Notes under the pieces: model-generated
Told to the model about the DNA's origin: nothing
Seen by the model: the letters and a program-made list of their open reading frames with translations, nothing else
Database searches by the model: none
Translations under genes and position numbers: made by a program
Shown here: positions 21,401-28,477 of the stretch, piece after piece
Numbering within the stretch: position 1 is the first letter of the stretch
Layout: each line of letters starts with the position of its first letter
NCBI GenBank assembly: GCA_027492585.1
Contig: JAPUEK010000020.1
Coordinates: 46,689-110,688, forward strand
Reading direction: 5' to 3'
DNA from: Paracoccaceae bacterium
GTDB taxonomy: Bacteria > Pseudomonadota > Alphaproteobacteria > Rhodobacterales > Rhodobacteraceae
DNA length: 64,000 nt

Positions 21401-21790
21401 GCAGCCCGCATAGACGCCGATGGCGCCCTTGAACCCCTCGGGCGTATGGCCCGCGTTCTCAAGCGCCTCCCAGGCGACTTCAAGGAACTGACGGTGCTGC
21501 GGATCGAGGATCGCCGCTTCCTTCGGGGAAAAGCCGAAGAAATCGGCGTCGAACTGCTCGAAGCCGTCCAAGACCGCCGCAGCCGGAACGTAATTGGCCT
21601 TCCTCATCCGCGCCGGGCTTTCGCCTGCGGCAAGAAGCTCCGCCTCCGTGAGGCTGCGGATCGATTCCACCCCGGCTTTCAGGTTCTCCCAATAGGCGGC
21701 AATATCCGCCGCACCCGGCAGATGCGCGGCCATGCCGACCACGGCGATATCCGTGTCGCTGATCCCCTGGGTCTGGTTTCCGTCTGGCAT
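15413..21790 (-). CDS. Type I polyketide synthase, KS-AT-KR-DH-ACP-TE
   Basis: A 2125-aa single-module PKS. KS ~10-435 with TACSTS (Cys186) and both His motifs (ECHGTGT, KTNIGHLD). AT ~535-845 with GHSMG (Ser632) and AAHS. KR ~1155-1380 with TGGFGGIG and the Ser/Tyr/Asn set (FSSTS, YVAANEYLN). A double-hotdog DH follows the KR (~1395-1675; DGHRTRAG with His1404, HPALLD with the acid). ACP with LGGHSL (Ser1784). C-terminal TE with GGFSGGG (Ser1928) and PGDHDS. The first ATG in frame would add 15 residues; I chose the next because GGAAGGA precedes it. It should extend an acyl chain from the NRPS PCP by two carbons and release it, but this is inference. No phosphopantetheinyl transferase is in the window. 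Confidence 0.92.
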   Translation of the reverse strand: MPDGNQTQGISDTDIAVVGMAAHLPGAADIAAYWENLKAGVESIRSLTEAELLAAGESPARMRKANYVPAAAVLDGFEQFDADFFGFSPKEAAILDPQHRQFLEVAWEALENAGHTPEGFKGAIGVYAGCGMGSYFYFNLCSNRDLVDQTGMFLLRHTGNDKDFLATRVSHIFDLKGPSINVQTACSTSLVALHYAAQSLLNGECDMALAGGVTIELPHARGYLYTEGEILSPDGHCHAFDHRAQGTVFGSGAGCVVLRRAKDAIRDGDHIWAVLKGSAVNNDGAAKAGYLAPSVDGQARCIAEAQAVAGVAPESVSYVECHGTGTYLGDPIEVAALTQAFREGTAATGSCRIGSVKTNIGHLDTAAGVASLIKVALSLHHRQLPPSLGYEAPNPSIDFESSPFRVNDRLTDWTAPLLRAGVNSLGVGGTNAHAVLEEAPARAGEESLWPFQPLVISARSKAALDAQAARLAAHLRANPGQSLADVAFTLKEGRRAFEKRRVIVAGSHEEAAALLEGGDPRRVFTHDHLGEAPEVVFMFPGGGAQYAGMARDLYETEPVFADWMDKGLSVLQPQLDYDIRALWLPEAGEEAAANERLKRPSVQLPLILITEYALAKLYESWGVMPSALIGHSMGENTAAALAGVMSFEDCIGLVLLRGRLFDTIAPGGMLSVPLAEAELRTRLAGDLGRDLDMASVNAPGLCVVSGPDAALKVLAEALASEGVETQRIAIDIAAHSRMLEPILGRFGDYLRGIRLSPPRLPILSNRTGQVLTDAEAVDPDYWVRHLRNTVNFEAGIATLKAEPGRVYMEMGPGRALSSLAQANGVAAGQVIPALRHPEQKMADDAWHIGTIARLWACGVAVDWEPVWGGAKRLRVPLPGYAFQRKPYFIAPGQAAVTEAEALPARAEDIGHWGWKPHWTPAAAGFDIDDLGEAAKQNWLIFLDDTGLGAAAARDLRAAGHEVRTVRPADAFARDGEGGYLLAPERGREGYDALIRDLVAHGHAPNRIAHFWGVTRGESFRAGSSFLHRNLEQGFYSLMFLAQAIAGENLPRPIHLTVITSGAAQVKGEGLPHPEKATVLGPARVIPRELPGMSVSTLDLVLPKQPADLAAQVLEELLSDPAERIAALRGARRYELGLRPQALPEAGFDLPQGAHVLITGGFGGIGLTIAEELIRRHGIKVTLIARRALPERATWPRYLAAHDPADPISRRILALQRLEALGGEVLVVPADVCNVEDMRVAVSNGVARFGKVHTVIHAAGVVSDGPLMVKTPAQVEEVFAPKLHGTLVLDRLFPDGAVALIVLFSSTSTVTGPAGQIDYVAANEYLNAFARARAGGKTRVVALNWGIWSGVGMAAEALADRTGERPLPPKVPVAGPVLREAGFDAAGNRVFTAMIGTGDWLLDGHRTRAGQALVPGTGYIELLAEAWRAQGEAEGFRISDLYFFRALDVAEGEAREIRLTLTRNDEGYAAELRSAVSLQGRQGWQLHAQAQIGPFDAPARRLDVAAIAARLPEPERGEGLQSPQEAHLAFGPRWRVLTSRSLGTGEGLARLALPAPFRAEAGVWPMHPALLDLATGWAMGLIAGYQPDHLWVPVSYGAIRVYRPLPAEIVSHMRSAGDNRAEGATARFDITLATPEGEVVAEVEGFTIRRLEGALSFPAPAARDLAFEAGPANARPLSPAEERLMHAFAGGIRPEEGPQAFARALAAGQSQILVSSLDLPALIRQTAAAEAAKGEGQSFERPDLDTAYVEPRNDIERTLVGFWQELLGVAQVGVEDSFFDLGGHSLIAVRLFAMVKKAYRVEFPISILFEAPTIAACAALIAGQVGGAEDSAAAPVAPKRRFTHLVPMHEGEGGPRRPFFLVAGMFGNVLNLRHLAQLLGGDRPFYGLQARGLYGDAEPHRSLAAAAADYIAELRQVQPEGPYLLGGFSGGGLTAWEMARQLEAAGQEVAQLVLLDTPLPERPALSRADKALIKLAELRAKGPGYLADWARARWDWERRKRHPEAAAEGTAQFHNAGIEAAFREAIAGYTLPERRGATALFRPPLDRHWQVTGGNWVSHAKEYVFEDNDLTRFAPALEVIEVPGDHDSMVLEPNVRVLAARLRAVIAFAEGAAPASPRPAFAAAAE

Positions 21791-21971
21791 CGTTCCAACA
21801 TCCTTCCTGCCCCAAGGCCGAAGGGCCAGAGGCAAGTCCGTTCAATTTAACGCAAATGGTCCCTGGCTCCTACCCCGTGCAGCCCGCAGGGGCGATAGGT
21901 GACGGCTCACTGACAATGCCATGCTATTGCCACATTCCCGCCGCCTTTCCGCGGGGAAAAAGGCGAAACCG

Positions 21972-22970
21972 CTACCAGAAGCCCGCGCCGGTGCCGCGCG
22001 CCATCCGGATCTGCGCCCGGATGAAAACAATCGCATCGAAGCCGAAGCCCATCAGCGCCACCAGAACCCGCTTCGGCCGCAGGAGGTTGCGGGGGGCGGC
22101 GACAAGCCGGGAGAGGCGCTTCCAGAGGAAATGGAACGGCACCCAGCCATGGGGGGCGGAAGGCAGGCGCAGCCGCAGGACCTCGCCCAGCCAGCCTTCC
22201 AGCCCCGCGGCGCGGATCATCTCCGCCCGTCGCGCCGGGATCGGGATCTGGCGCAGATGCGCGAAAAGGGCGGCATTGATCGCCGAGCCGATGACGATCC
22301 TCTCCTGATGGCGGATCAGCGCCGGGATGCTGCGTTCGGAGGCGTAAAGATGCGCCACCCCCGCCGCCCCGTCGATACGGCGGAAATCCTCCGGCCCCTC
22401 CAGCCCGTCGGTCAGGACCATGGCACGCAGGAACCCGTCCTCCACCGGCAGGCCGATGGGCAGATGGAAGCGGCGCGCCCGGATGGCGGGCATGGCGTAA
22501 AGCTGGCCGCAGATCGCGGTTTTCCAGTCGTCGAGCCCGCCCCCCGCCGCCGCAATCAGCCGGTCGAGCCGGCTCAGACCCTCGGGGCGGGCCACGATAT
22601 CCTTCACTGGCTGGCTGTTCAGCACCCAAAGGGAGGGACGCGCCACCAGCCCTTTCACCAGCCGCGCGAGAGTATCCGGCGCGCCAAACTCGATATCGGC
22701 ATCGCAGAAGACCAGAACTTCCGCCTCGCGCCGGGCGAGGTCATGGACGAAACGGTTCCAGGTGCGCGACTTGCCGCCCTCGGGCAGATCCGCCACCTCC
22801 AGCCCCGCCGCCCGCGCAATCGCCACCGTCCCGTCGGTACACCCATTGGCCAGCAGGAGAAGGCGCGCCTCGATCCCTGAAAGATCCTGCGCCAGAAGCC
22901 GCGCCGCCATGGCCGCAATCCCCGCCGCTTCGTTATGGGCAAAGACACCGATATCGACGACAGGTTTCAC
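21972..22970 (-). CDS. Glycosyltransferase family 2
   Basis: A 332-aa GT2 enzyme. VDIGVFAHNEAAGIAAMAARLL opens the Rossmann-like half, LLLANGCTDGT follows, and VLVFCDADIEF supplies the D-x-D metal/sugar-nucleotide site near residue 92. PVEDGFLRAMVL around 195 resembles the catalytic-base region. The C-terminal ~30 residues are hydrophobic (VALMGFGFDAIVFIRAQ), suggesting membrane association. It starts with GTG immediately after the TGA of the polymerase gene, so it is coupled to it. The 181 bp to the PKS gene hold no further ORF and may carry the PKS promoter. Sugar specificity is not predictable. Confidence 0.85.
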   Translation of the reverse strand: MKPVVDIGVFAHNEAAGIAAMAARLLAQDLSGIEARLLLLANGCTDGTVAIARAAGLEVADLPEGGKSRTWNRFVHDLARREAEVLVFCDADIEFGAPDTLARLVKGLVARPSLWVLNSQPVKDIVARPEGLSRLDRLIAAAGGGLDDWKTAICGQLYAMPAIRARRFHLPIGLPVEDGFLRAMVLTDGLEGPEDFRRIDGAAGVAHLYASERSIPALIRHQERIVIGSAINAALFAHLRQIPIPARRAEMIRAAGLEGWLGEVLRLRLPSAPHGWVPFHFLWKRLSRLVAAPRNLLRPKRVLVALMGFGFDAIVFIRAQIRMARGTGAGFW

Positions 22971-24437
22971 TCAGATCACCGTCCGCGACGGGCGGCCGCC
23001 ATGCAGCCCGGCCCGCCAATCCTCCGCCCGCCGCCCGGCGCGCAGCCGCGCCAGCCGCTCCGCCTCGCCCAGAAGCGCCCCGGCCATCAGCCAGGTGAAG
23101 GGGATGTGGGTGGCATTGGGCAGCATGTCGAGCAGGTTCGCCGCAAGGATCAGCGCCACCCCCGCAACATAGGGCGAAACGGCTCGCGCGTGATCCTTCA
23201 ACCCCTCCCAACCGAGCAGCAGCAGAGGCAGCGCGGTCAGCCCGAACTCCGCCGCATAGCCGAGCCAGCCGTAGATCCCGAGAATGATGATCCAGGCGCC
23301 GTCGGCGATATTGGTCGATTCCCCCGTGACCGGATCATGCAGGAAATTGCGCCCGTAACCGCCCCAGCCGAACCAGGGCCGCTCTTCGGAGCGCAGGAGC
23401 AGCAGCTCCTCGTTCTCGATCCGGAAGCGCAGCGAATAGGCGCGGTCGGAGCTGAACCCCTCGGCGATCTCCAGAATCCGGTTCAGCGGCACGAGATGCA
23501 GCCCCCGCAGCGCGGGATAGGCCAGGACCACGACCGCGATCAGCCCGGCCACCGCCACCTGCCAGCGCGCCGGCAGCACCAGCACCAGCGGCCCGAGCGC
23601 CACGGCATAGACCATCACCCCCGCACTTTTGCAGATATAGAGGAGGAAGAGCATGTAGAGCAGCACCGCCAGCGCCTTCGGCCGCGCCTCCGCCGGGGCC
23701 GCGCGCAAGAGCACGAGCGACGCCATCACGCACATCAGCGTGAAGAAGGCGACCCAGAGCCCATGCGGCAGGAAGACCACCGGACGATAGCCGCCGGCCC
23801 GGATGGTCTGGAAGAAATCATGCTGGAAGAAACCGTAGACCCAGACGTTCATCTGCGGCGAAAACCGGCTCTCGATCAGCATCGGCACCGAATAGGCGAA
23901 ACCCGCCGCGATCAGCGCCAAAAGCAGGGCGCGCATGGCCTCCGGTCCGGCAAGGTAGCGCCGGGCGAGGAAGAAGGGCAGCAGCGCGATCGCCTGATTG
24001 GCGACGGCGGCAACGGAATCGTAGATCCGCATCCCCTGGATCGCGTTCAACTGGAAAACCAGAGGATCGCCATTGGTCAGCACCGTCGCAAAGGGCGACA
24101 GGATGAAGACCCCGATCAGGATCTTGCCGGCGATCCCCTCGGGCAGGACCGGCACCTTGTCCTTCAGGAGGAACAGCGCGCAGCCCAGCGACATCAGGTT
24201 GGGGATCGAGGCCTTGTCCAGATCCGGCACCACCGGCAGGTTGATCGCCGTCAGGGGCGGCAGGATCAGATATCCCCCCAGCACCGTCCAGATCAGCGCC
24301 CGCCCCGGATCGAGCCGCCGCCACAGCCAGATCGTGACCAGCGGCCAGATCGCAAGCATCAGGAAGGCGAAGGCATTCGGCACGGCTCGGGCAAACCCTT
24401 GTTGCTTCGGGGAAGTCTGGCGGCTCAGATGTAGCAC
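22971..24437 (-). CDS. Wzy-like O-antigen/exopolysaccharide polymerase
   Basis: A 488-aa polytopic membrane protein with roughly 11-12 hydrophobic helices and no soluble catalytic domain. A large periplasmic loop before the last helices contains FGWGGYGRNF and ADGAWIIILGIYGWLGY, the kind of motif seen in O-antigen ligase/polymerase family proteins. In a Wzx/Wzy pathway this enzyme joins flipped lipid-linked repeat units in the periplasm. It lies between an acyltransferase and a GT2 gene on the same strand. It could be an O-antigen ligase instead; family members are hard to tell apart by eye. Confidence 0.8.
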   Translation of the reverse strand: MLHLSRQTSPKQQGFARAVPNAFAFLMLAIWPLVTIWLWRRLDPGRALIWTVLGGYLILPPLTAINLPVVPDLDKASIPNLMSLGCALFLLKDKVPVLPEGIAGKILIGVFILSPFATVLTNGDPLVFQLNAIQGMRIYDSVAAVANQAIALLPFFLARRYLAGPEAMRALLLALIAAGFAYSVPMLIESRFSPQMNVWVYGFFQHDFFQTIRAGGYRPVVFLPHGLWVAFFTLMCVMASLVLLRAAPAEARPKALAVLLYMLFLLYICKSAGVMVYAVALGPLVLVLPARWQVAVAGLIAVVVLAYPALRGLHLVPLNRILEIAEGFSSDRAYSLRFRIENEELLLLRSEERPWFGWGGYGRNFLHDPVTGESTNIADGAWIIILGIYGWLGYAAEFGLTALPLLLLGWEGLKDHARAVSPYVAGVALILAANLLDMLPNATHIPFTWLMAGALLGEAERLARLRAGRRAEDWRAGLHGGRPSRTVI

Positions 24438-24473
24438 GCCGCAGGCGCTGCGGCCACCGGCGGACGCCGCCGC

Positions 24474-25373
24474 TCAGGTAATCCGGCGCAGGACGGGGAT
24501 CATCCGCAACACCACGACCGCCGCCCAGGACATGAGGAACGTCAGGCAGGCCGCGAAGAACAGGTTCACCTGCGGCCCGAAAAGCTTGTAGCAGACCAGC
24601 ATGAAGAACGGATGGATCAGGTAGATGCCGAAGGCCGCCTGCCCGATCATCGGCAGCCACCTGCCCTTCAGCGGCAGATCCCAAAGGACGAGGAAGATCG
24701 CCAGCGACAGAAGCGGCGTCCCGACCCAGGGTTGCAGGCCGGAGGTCAGCAGCGCCACGCCCGACAAGGCCCCACCCGCCAGCTTCACCTGCCGTGCCGC
24801 GCGCGCGCCCATCGGTTCCGCAATCGCCAGAAGCAGGCCGAGGCAATAGGACGGCACCGCAACCAGCCATTGCGCCACCGGCTGCGGCGGGTCCATCCGG
24901 CCATGGGCATAGTATAGCGGCACCGCGATCAGGATCAGCCCCATGGCGGCCAGCGACACCCGCTTCGGCGTCGTGATCCACCGCACCGCCGGCTCGACCA
25001 TCACCATCGCCACCATGACGAAGGGCAGGAACCACAGATGGATGGCGGAGCCGTAAAGCAGGCTCCACGGCTCGCTCAGCAGACGGAACTTCTCCGGACT
25101 GTCGGAAATCACGAGATCCAGCAGCCGGAAGAACGCCGACCAGACCAGCCAGGGCAGCACCAGCTTGCGCGCCCGCGCGAGGAAGGGATAGCGTCCGCCG
25201 TTCCTCTGCGCCGACTGCACCGCCAGAAAGGCGGTCAGGATCAGAAAGACCGCCAGCGACAGATGCCCCACCCAATCGCGCGGCGAGGCGAAGGCATGGG
25301 CCACCACCACGCCGAAGGCCGCAACGAAGCGCACGAGGTCGATGGACTGGCGATGGACGACGGCTTTGCTCAT
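24474..25373 (-). CDS. Acyltransferase 3 family membrane protein
   Basis: A 299-aa membrane protein with about nine to ten hydrophobic segments. The N-terminus IDLVRFVAAFGVVVAHAFAS carries the conserved R...H pair of acyltransferase-3 enzymes, which acetylate or succinylate surface sugars using a cytoplasmic acyl donor. It is slightly shorter than the usual 330-380 aa but shows no obvious break. First gene of a minus-strand run (acyltransferase, wzy, GT2, then PKS). Likely role: O-acetylation of the polysaccharide; the target sugar is unknown. Confidence 0.82.
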   Translation of the reverse strand: MSKAVVHRQSIDLVRFVAAFGVVVAHAFASPRDWVGHLSLAVFLILTAFLAVQSAQRNGGRYPFLARARKLVLPWLVWSAFFRLLDLVISDSPEKFRLLSEPWSLLYGSAIHLWFLPFVMVAMVMVEPAVRWITTPKRVSLAAMGLILIAVPLYYAHGRMDPPQPVAQWLVAVPSYCLGLLLAIAEPMGARAARQVKLAGGALSGVALLTSGLQPWVGTPLLSLAIFLVLWDLPLKGRWLPMIGQAAFGIYLIHPFFMLVCYKLFGPQVNLFFAACLTFLMSWAAVVVLRMIPVLRRIT

Positions 25374-25378
25374 GGGCT

Positions 25379-25391
25379 TTGGCTAAGCCAA
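25379..25391. promoter_or_regulatory. Palindrome at acyltransferase start
   Basis: TTGGCT-A-AGCCAA is a perfect 6-bp-arm palindrome six bases upstream of the acyltransferase ATG in the divergent gap to the TagA/CpsF gene. It could be an operator or a hairpin masking the ribosome site. Low confidence: short arms, single occurrence. Confidence 0.3.
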
Positions 25392-25514
25392 GGTCCGGGG
25401 CTCTGGCAATGCCCGCACCGCACCCGCGCAGAAACGGATTGTTGCCCGTGCAGCAAAGCCACGACCTCCCCTTGCCCGGCATCCCGTGCTATCGGGGCGC
25501 AAAGGAGTAAGCCC

Positions 25515-26270
25515 GTGCAGTTCCAGTTCGGCCCGACCGTGATCCGCGTGAACATCGCCAATGCCGCGGCCCTTCTGGCCGCCGTGCGGGCGCGGCTCGT
25601 TGCCGGACAGGGCTTTGCGCTTGCCACGATCAACCTCGATCATCTGGTGAAACTCGCCGCCTCCGAGCCGTTCCGCCGCGCCTATGCCGCGCAGGATCTG
25701 GTTGTGGCCGACGGCAATCCCATCGTCTGGCTGTCCCGCCTCGCCCGCCGCCCGGTGGATCTGGTGCCGGGCTCCGACATGGTGATCCCGCTTGCCCGGC
25801 TTTGCGCGGAAACCGGGCGCGGGCTGGCGCTCGTCGGCGCGACGGAGCCGGTTCTGGAAGCGGCCGCGACCCGGCTGATGACCGAGATCCCCGGTCTCGT
25901 GGTGGTGATGCGCCATGCCCCGGCCATGGGCTTCGACCCGGAGGGGGCGGAGGCGGAGAGCGTGCTGCGCGAGCTTGCGGCGCGCAGGGTCGGCCTCACC
26001 CTCATCGCCCTCGGCGCCCCGAAGCAGGAAGCCTTCGCCGCGCGGGGCCGCAGCCTGGCGCCGGAGGTGGGCTTCGCCTCCATCGGCGCGGGGCTGGATT
26101 TTCTGGCCGGAAGTCAGGTGCGCGCCCCGGACTGGGTGCGGAAGCTGGCGCTCGAATGGCTGTGGCGGGCCTTGTCCTCGCCGCGCCGGCTGGTGCCGCG
26201 CTATGCCGCCTGCGCCGCCATCCTGCCGGGACAGATCACGCAAGCCCTGCGCCTGCGCCGCGCGCCCTGA
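25515..26270 (+). CDS. WecG/TagA/CpsF family glycosyltransferase
   Basis: A 251-aa GT26 enzyme. Family hallmarks are visible: INLDHLVKLA near residue 42, VADGNPIVWLSRL near 65, VPGSDMVIPL near 84, and the GAPKQEAF motif near residue 162 (LIALGAPKQE). These enzymes transfer a sugar (often N-acetylmannosaminuronate or ManNAc) from UDP to a lipid-linked first sugar at the inner membrane. The GTG start is chosen because AAAGGAG precedes it; an open frame extends further upstream but is not conserved-looking. Divergent from the acyltransferase, convergent with the next GT2 gene. Probably adds the second sugar of the repeat unit. Confidence 0.88.
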   Translation: MQFQFGPTVIRVNIANAAALLAAVRARLVAGQGFALATINLDHLVKLAASEPFRRAYAAQDLVVADGNPIVWLSRLARRPVDLVPGSDMVIPLARLCAETGRGLALVGATEPVLEAAATRLMTEIPGLVVVMRHAPAMGFDPEGAEAESVLRELAARRVGLTLIALGAPKQEAFAARGRSLAPEVGFASIGAGLDFLAGSQVRAPDWVRKLALEWLWRALSSPRRLVPRYAACAAILPGQITQALRLRRAP

Positions 26271-26288
26271 TCCCCCCACCCCGCCCGG

Positions 26289-27248
26289 TCACTTGTATTC
26301 GATCAGCCCGCGCCGCCGCCCCCGCCACCGGCCGAGCCAGTAGCCGATCGCACCCTGCGCCTCGGCGAACTTGCCGATCACGGTGAAAAACGCCCATTCC
26401 GCCCCTCCCCGGGGCGCAAGCCGCAGCATCTGCGCGGGATAGACCAGCAGCAGAAGCCAGCCCGCCGGATGGATCAGCCCCGCCGCGATCACCGCCACCG
26501 GCCCCACCGCCCCCCAGAGGAGCGCCCGCCGCAGCTCCGCCACCCAATGCCGCTCCGGCCCCGCCCCATGAAGCGCCGCGCCCTCGGCAAAGGCATGGCC
26601 CGCCCGCACCGTCCGCCGCCACCACTGGCCGAAGCGCCTCATCGCCGCATCATGCAGCGTCATCTCCGCGCCGATCCGCCAGACCTCGCCCCCCGCCCGG
26701 CGCAGACGCAGGCACAGCTCCGGCTCCTCTCCCGCGATCAGATCCTCCCGGTAGCCACCCGCCGCCTGTACCGCCGCGAACCGCATCAGCGCATCGCCGC
26801 CGCAGGCCGCCGCAAGACCCACCGGCGTATCCCATTCCCGATCCGCCAGGCGGTTGTAGACCGAAGCCTCCGGGAATCGCTCCCGCCGCCGCCCGCAGAC
26901 CACGACCGCCCGCGGATGCTCTGCAAACCCCGCCAGCGCCGCCAGCGTCCAGCCCGGCTGCACCGCGCAATCGCCATCGACCATCTGCACGAACTCCGGC
27001 GGATCATCCGCCAGCGCCGCAAGCCCCGCATTGCGCGCCCGCGCCGCCGTGAACGGCACCGCGAGGTCGAGCGCCACCACCTCCGCCCCGCGCGCCCGCG
27101 CCGCCGTCGCCGAACCGTCGGAAGAGCCGCTGTCCACATAGACGATGCGCCGCACCTGGCCGGAAAGGCTGTCGAGGCAGGCGAGAAGCCGCGCCCCCTC
27201 GTTGCGGCCGATCACCACCGCATCGACCCTGACCTGCCCGTCGCCCAT
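26289..27248 (-). CDS. Glycosyltransferase family 2
   Basis: A 319-aa GT2. VDAVVIGRNEGARLLACLDSL opens the fold, YVDSGSSDGSA is the nucleotide loop, and VQMVDGDCAVQ gives the D-x-D. GEEPELCLRLRRAG near residue 170 is the catalytic region. C-terminal ~60 residues include a hydrophobic segment (VAVIAAGLIHPAGWLLLLVYPAQ), so the protein is likely membrane-attached. The start is uncertain: an in-frame TTG 17 codons upstream is possible, but the ATG used sits after GGGGTGAGG and directly before the conserved fold. Confidence 0.82.
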   Translation of the reverse strand: MGDGQVRVDAVVIGRNEGARLLACLDSLSGQVRRIVYVDSGSSDGSATAARARGAEVVALDLAVPFTAARARNAGLAALADDPPEFVQMVDGDCAVQPGWTLAALAGFAEHPRAVVVCGRRRERFPEASVYNRLADREWDTPVGLAAACGGDALMRFAAVQAAGGYREDLIAGEEPELCLRLRRAGGEVWRIGAEMTLHDAAMRRFGQWWRRTVRAGHAFAEGAALHGAGPERHWVAELRRALLWGAVGPVAVIAAGLIHPAGWLLLLVYPAQMLRLAPRGGAEWAFFTVIGKFAEAQGAIGYWLGRWRGRRRGLIEYK

Positions 27249-27419
27249 CCTCACCCCATCCGGAATCGCCCCTTCGGCGCCCGGCAGACTAAGCCGCAAA
27301 GCCCGGCAAAACCATGGCAGGCTTTGGCGCGCAACATCTCGCCCCGCTTTGCAATTTTCGCAGAACCTGCTATCTGGGTCCTGCTGGGCGGGGGCTCAGG
27401 CGATTCCGGTTTGCGGCAA

Positions 27420-27451
27420 GACCCATGGGTCCACCGTTCCGGCCCATGGTC
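27420..27451. promoter_or_regulatory. Paired CCCATGG sites before the cpsD-like gene
   Basis: GACCCATGGGTC (27420-27431) is a perfect 12-bp palindrome. A related site CCCATGGTC starts at 27443, exactly 21 bp (two helical turns) after the first CCCATGG. Both lie in the 290-bp divergent gap between the GT2 gene and the cpsD-like gene. This looks like a pair of dimer sites for a transcription factor; no factor can be named. The gap also has a small CCACCC/GGGTGG hairpin near 27500. Confidence 0.35.
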
Positions 27452-27538
27452 TGAGAGGTCCGCCTGCCGCAATGCAGGCCCGAGAAGAAGTGGCACCACC
27501 CCCGCAAGGGTGGGCTGCGGTAGGAGCCCGGCTTTCGG

Positions 27539-28474
27539 ATGTCCACGCACAGAATATTGATGTCTAACCCCGTTTGGCGGGAAGATATGGAGCTTTCGTC
27601 GATGTCTTCCGACACCTCCGACCGCAACCGGCCCCCGCGCGGGGCGGCGATCTCGCTGTTCCGGCCCGGCCAGACCCTGCCGCAGGCCCCGATCACCTAT
27701 GACCTCGCCACCGGGCGGGAGATTTTTTCCGCCCCCCTGCCGCCGGTGCTGATCAACCCGGCCAAGGTCTGGGAATCGCTGACCCCCGTGACCCTCGCCG
27801 CCGATCATCTCATCGGAAACGGTCTGTTTCCGCAGTCGAGCGAGGAGCCTGCCGCCGCCGCTTTCGACATGCTGCGGACCCGTGTGCTGCAAGGTCTGGC
27901 GGAGAAACGCTGGAAGCGGATCGGCGTCACCTCTCCCACCCATGGTTGCGGCAAGTCCTTCGTTGCCACCAATCTCGCCCTGTCGCTGGCCCGCCGTCCG
28001 TCGAGCCGCACCGTGCTTCTGGACCTCGACCTGCGCCGCCCGCAACTTGCCGAATTGCTCGGCCTGCGCGAGGTCCCGGCGCTTGAGGATTTCCTGAACG
28101 GCGAACAGCCGCTCGAAAGCATCTTCCGCCGCTTCGGCCGCACCCTCGCCCTCGGGCTTAACGGCACGCCGGTCGCCGGCGCCGCCGAAGCCCTGCACAA
28201 CCCCGAAACCGCCGCTTCGCTGGAGGCGATGCTGGAACAACTCGACCCCGAAATCGTCCTGCACGATCTTCCGCCGGCACTTGCCAGCGACGATGTGCTG
28301 GCCCTCGCGCCGGCGCTCGATGCGGTGCTGCTCGTCACCGACGGTACGCAGAGCACGCCCGAAGACATCCGCGCATGCGAGCGGCTCTTTGCCGGGCGGC
28401 TGCCGATCCTCGGCGTCGTTCTGAACCGCGCGCAGGATGCCGGGGCGCGCCGCCACGGCTATGGCAGGGGCTGA
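27539..28474 (+). CDS. CpsD/CapB-like P-loop ATPase for polysaccharide export (BY-kinase family)
   Basis: A 311-aa cytoplasmic P-loop protein. Walker A is SPTHGCGKSF near residue 140, Walker A' is VLLDLDLRRP, and VLHDLPPALASDD is the Walker B-like region, all as in the kinase half of Wzc. The first ~100 residues are a proline-rich leader. It lies 3 bp before the copolymerase gene, forming a split Wzc pair. The C-terminal Tyr cluster that BY-kinases autophosphorylate is absent; only one Tyr (HGYGRG) remains. It may therefore be a ParA/MinD-like regulator rather than a true kinase. GGAG lies 12 bases before the ATG. Confidence 0.82.
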   Translation: MSTHRILMSNPVWREDMELSSMSSDTSDRNRPPRGAAISLFRPGQTLPQAPITYDLATGREIFSAPLPPVLINPAKVWESLTPVTLAADHLIGNGLFPQSSEEPAAAAFDMLRTRVLQGLAEKRWKRIGVTSPTHGCGKSFVATNLALSLARRPSSRTVLLDLDLRRPQLAELLGLREVPALEDFLNGEQPLESIFRRFGRTLALGLNGTPVAGAAEALHNPETAASLEAMLEQLDPEIVLHDLPPALASDDVLALAPALDAVLLVTDGTQSTPEDIRACERLFAGRLPILGVVLNRAQDAGARRHGYGRG

Positions 28475-28477
28475 GCC

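Noticed and set aside
15203..21850. Very long open frame (over 2200 codons) on the plus strand
   Set aside because: It is the mirror of the PKS gene in GC-rich codon-biased DNA; its product is full of Arg/His/Gly/Pro without domains, while the minus strand shows complete KS, AT, KR, DH, ACP and TE motifs.
27300..27538. Riboswitch in the leader of the cpsD-like gene
   Set aside because: Some stems (GACCCATGGGTC, CCACCC/GGGTGG) are present, but no known riboswitch core such as GEMM, SAM or cobalamin was recognised.
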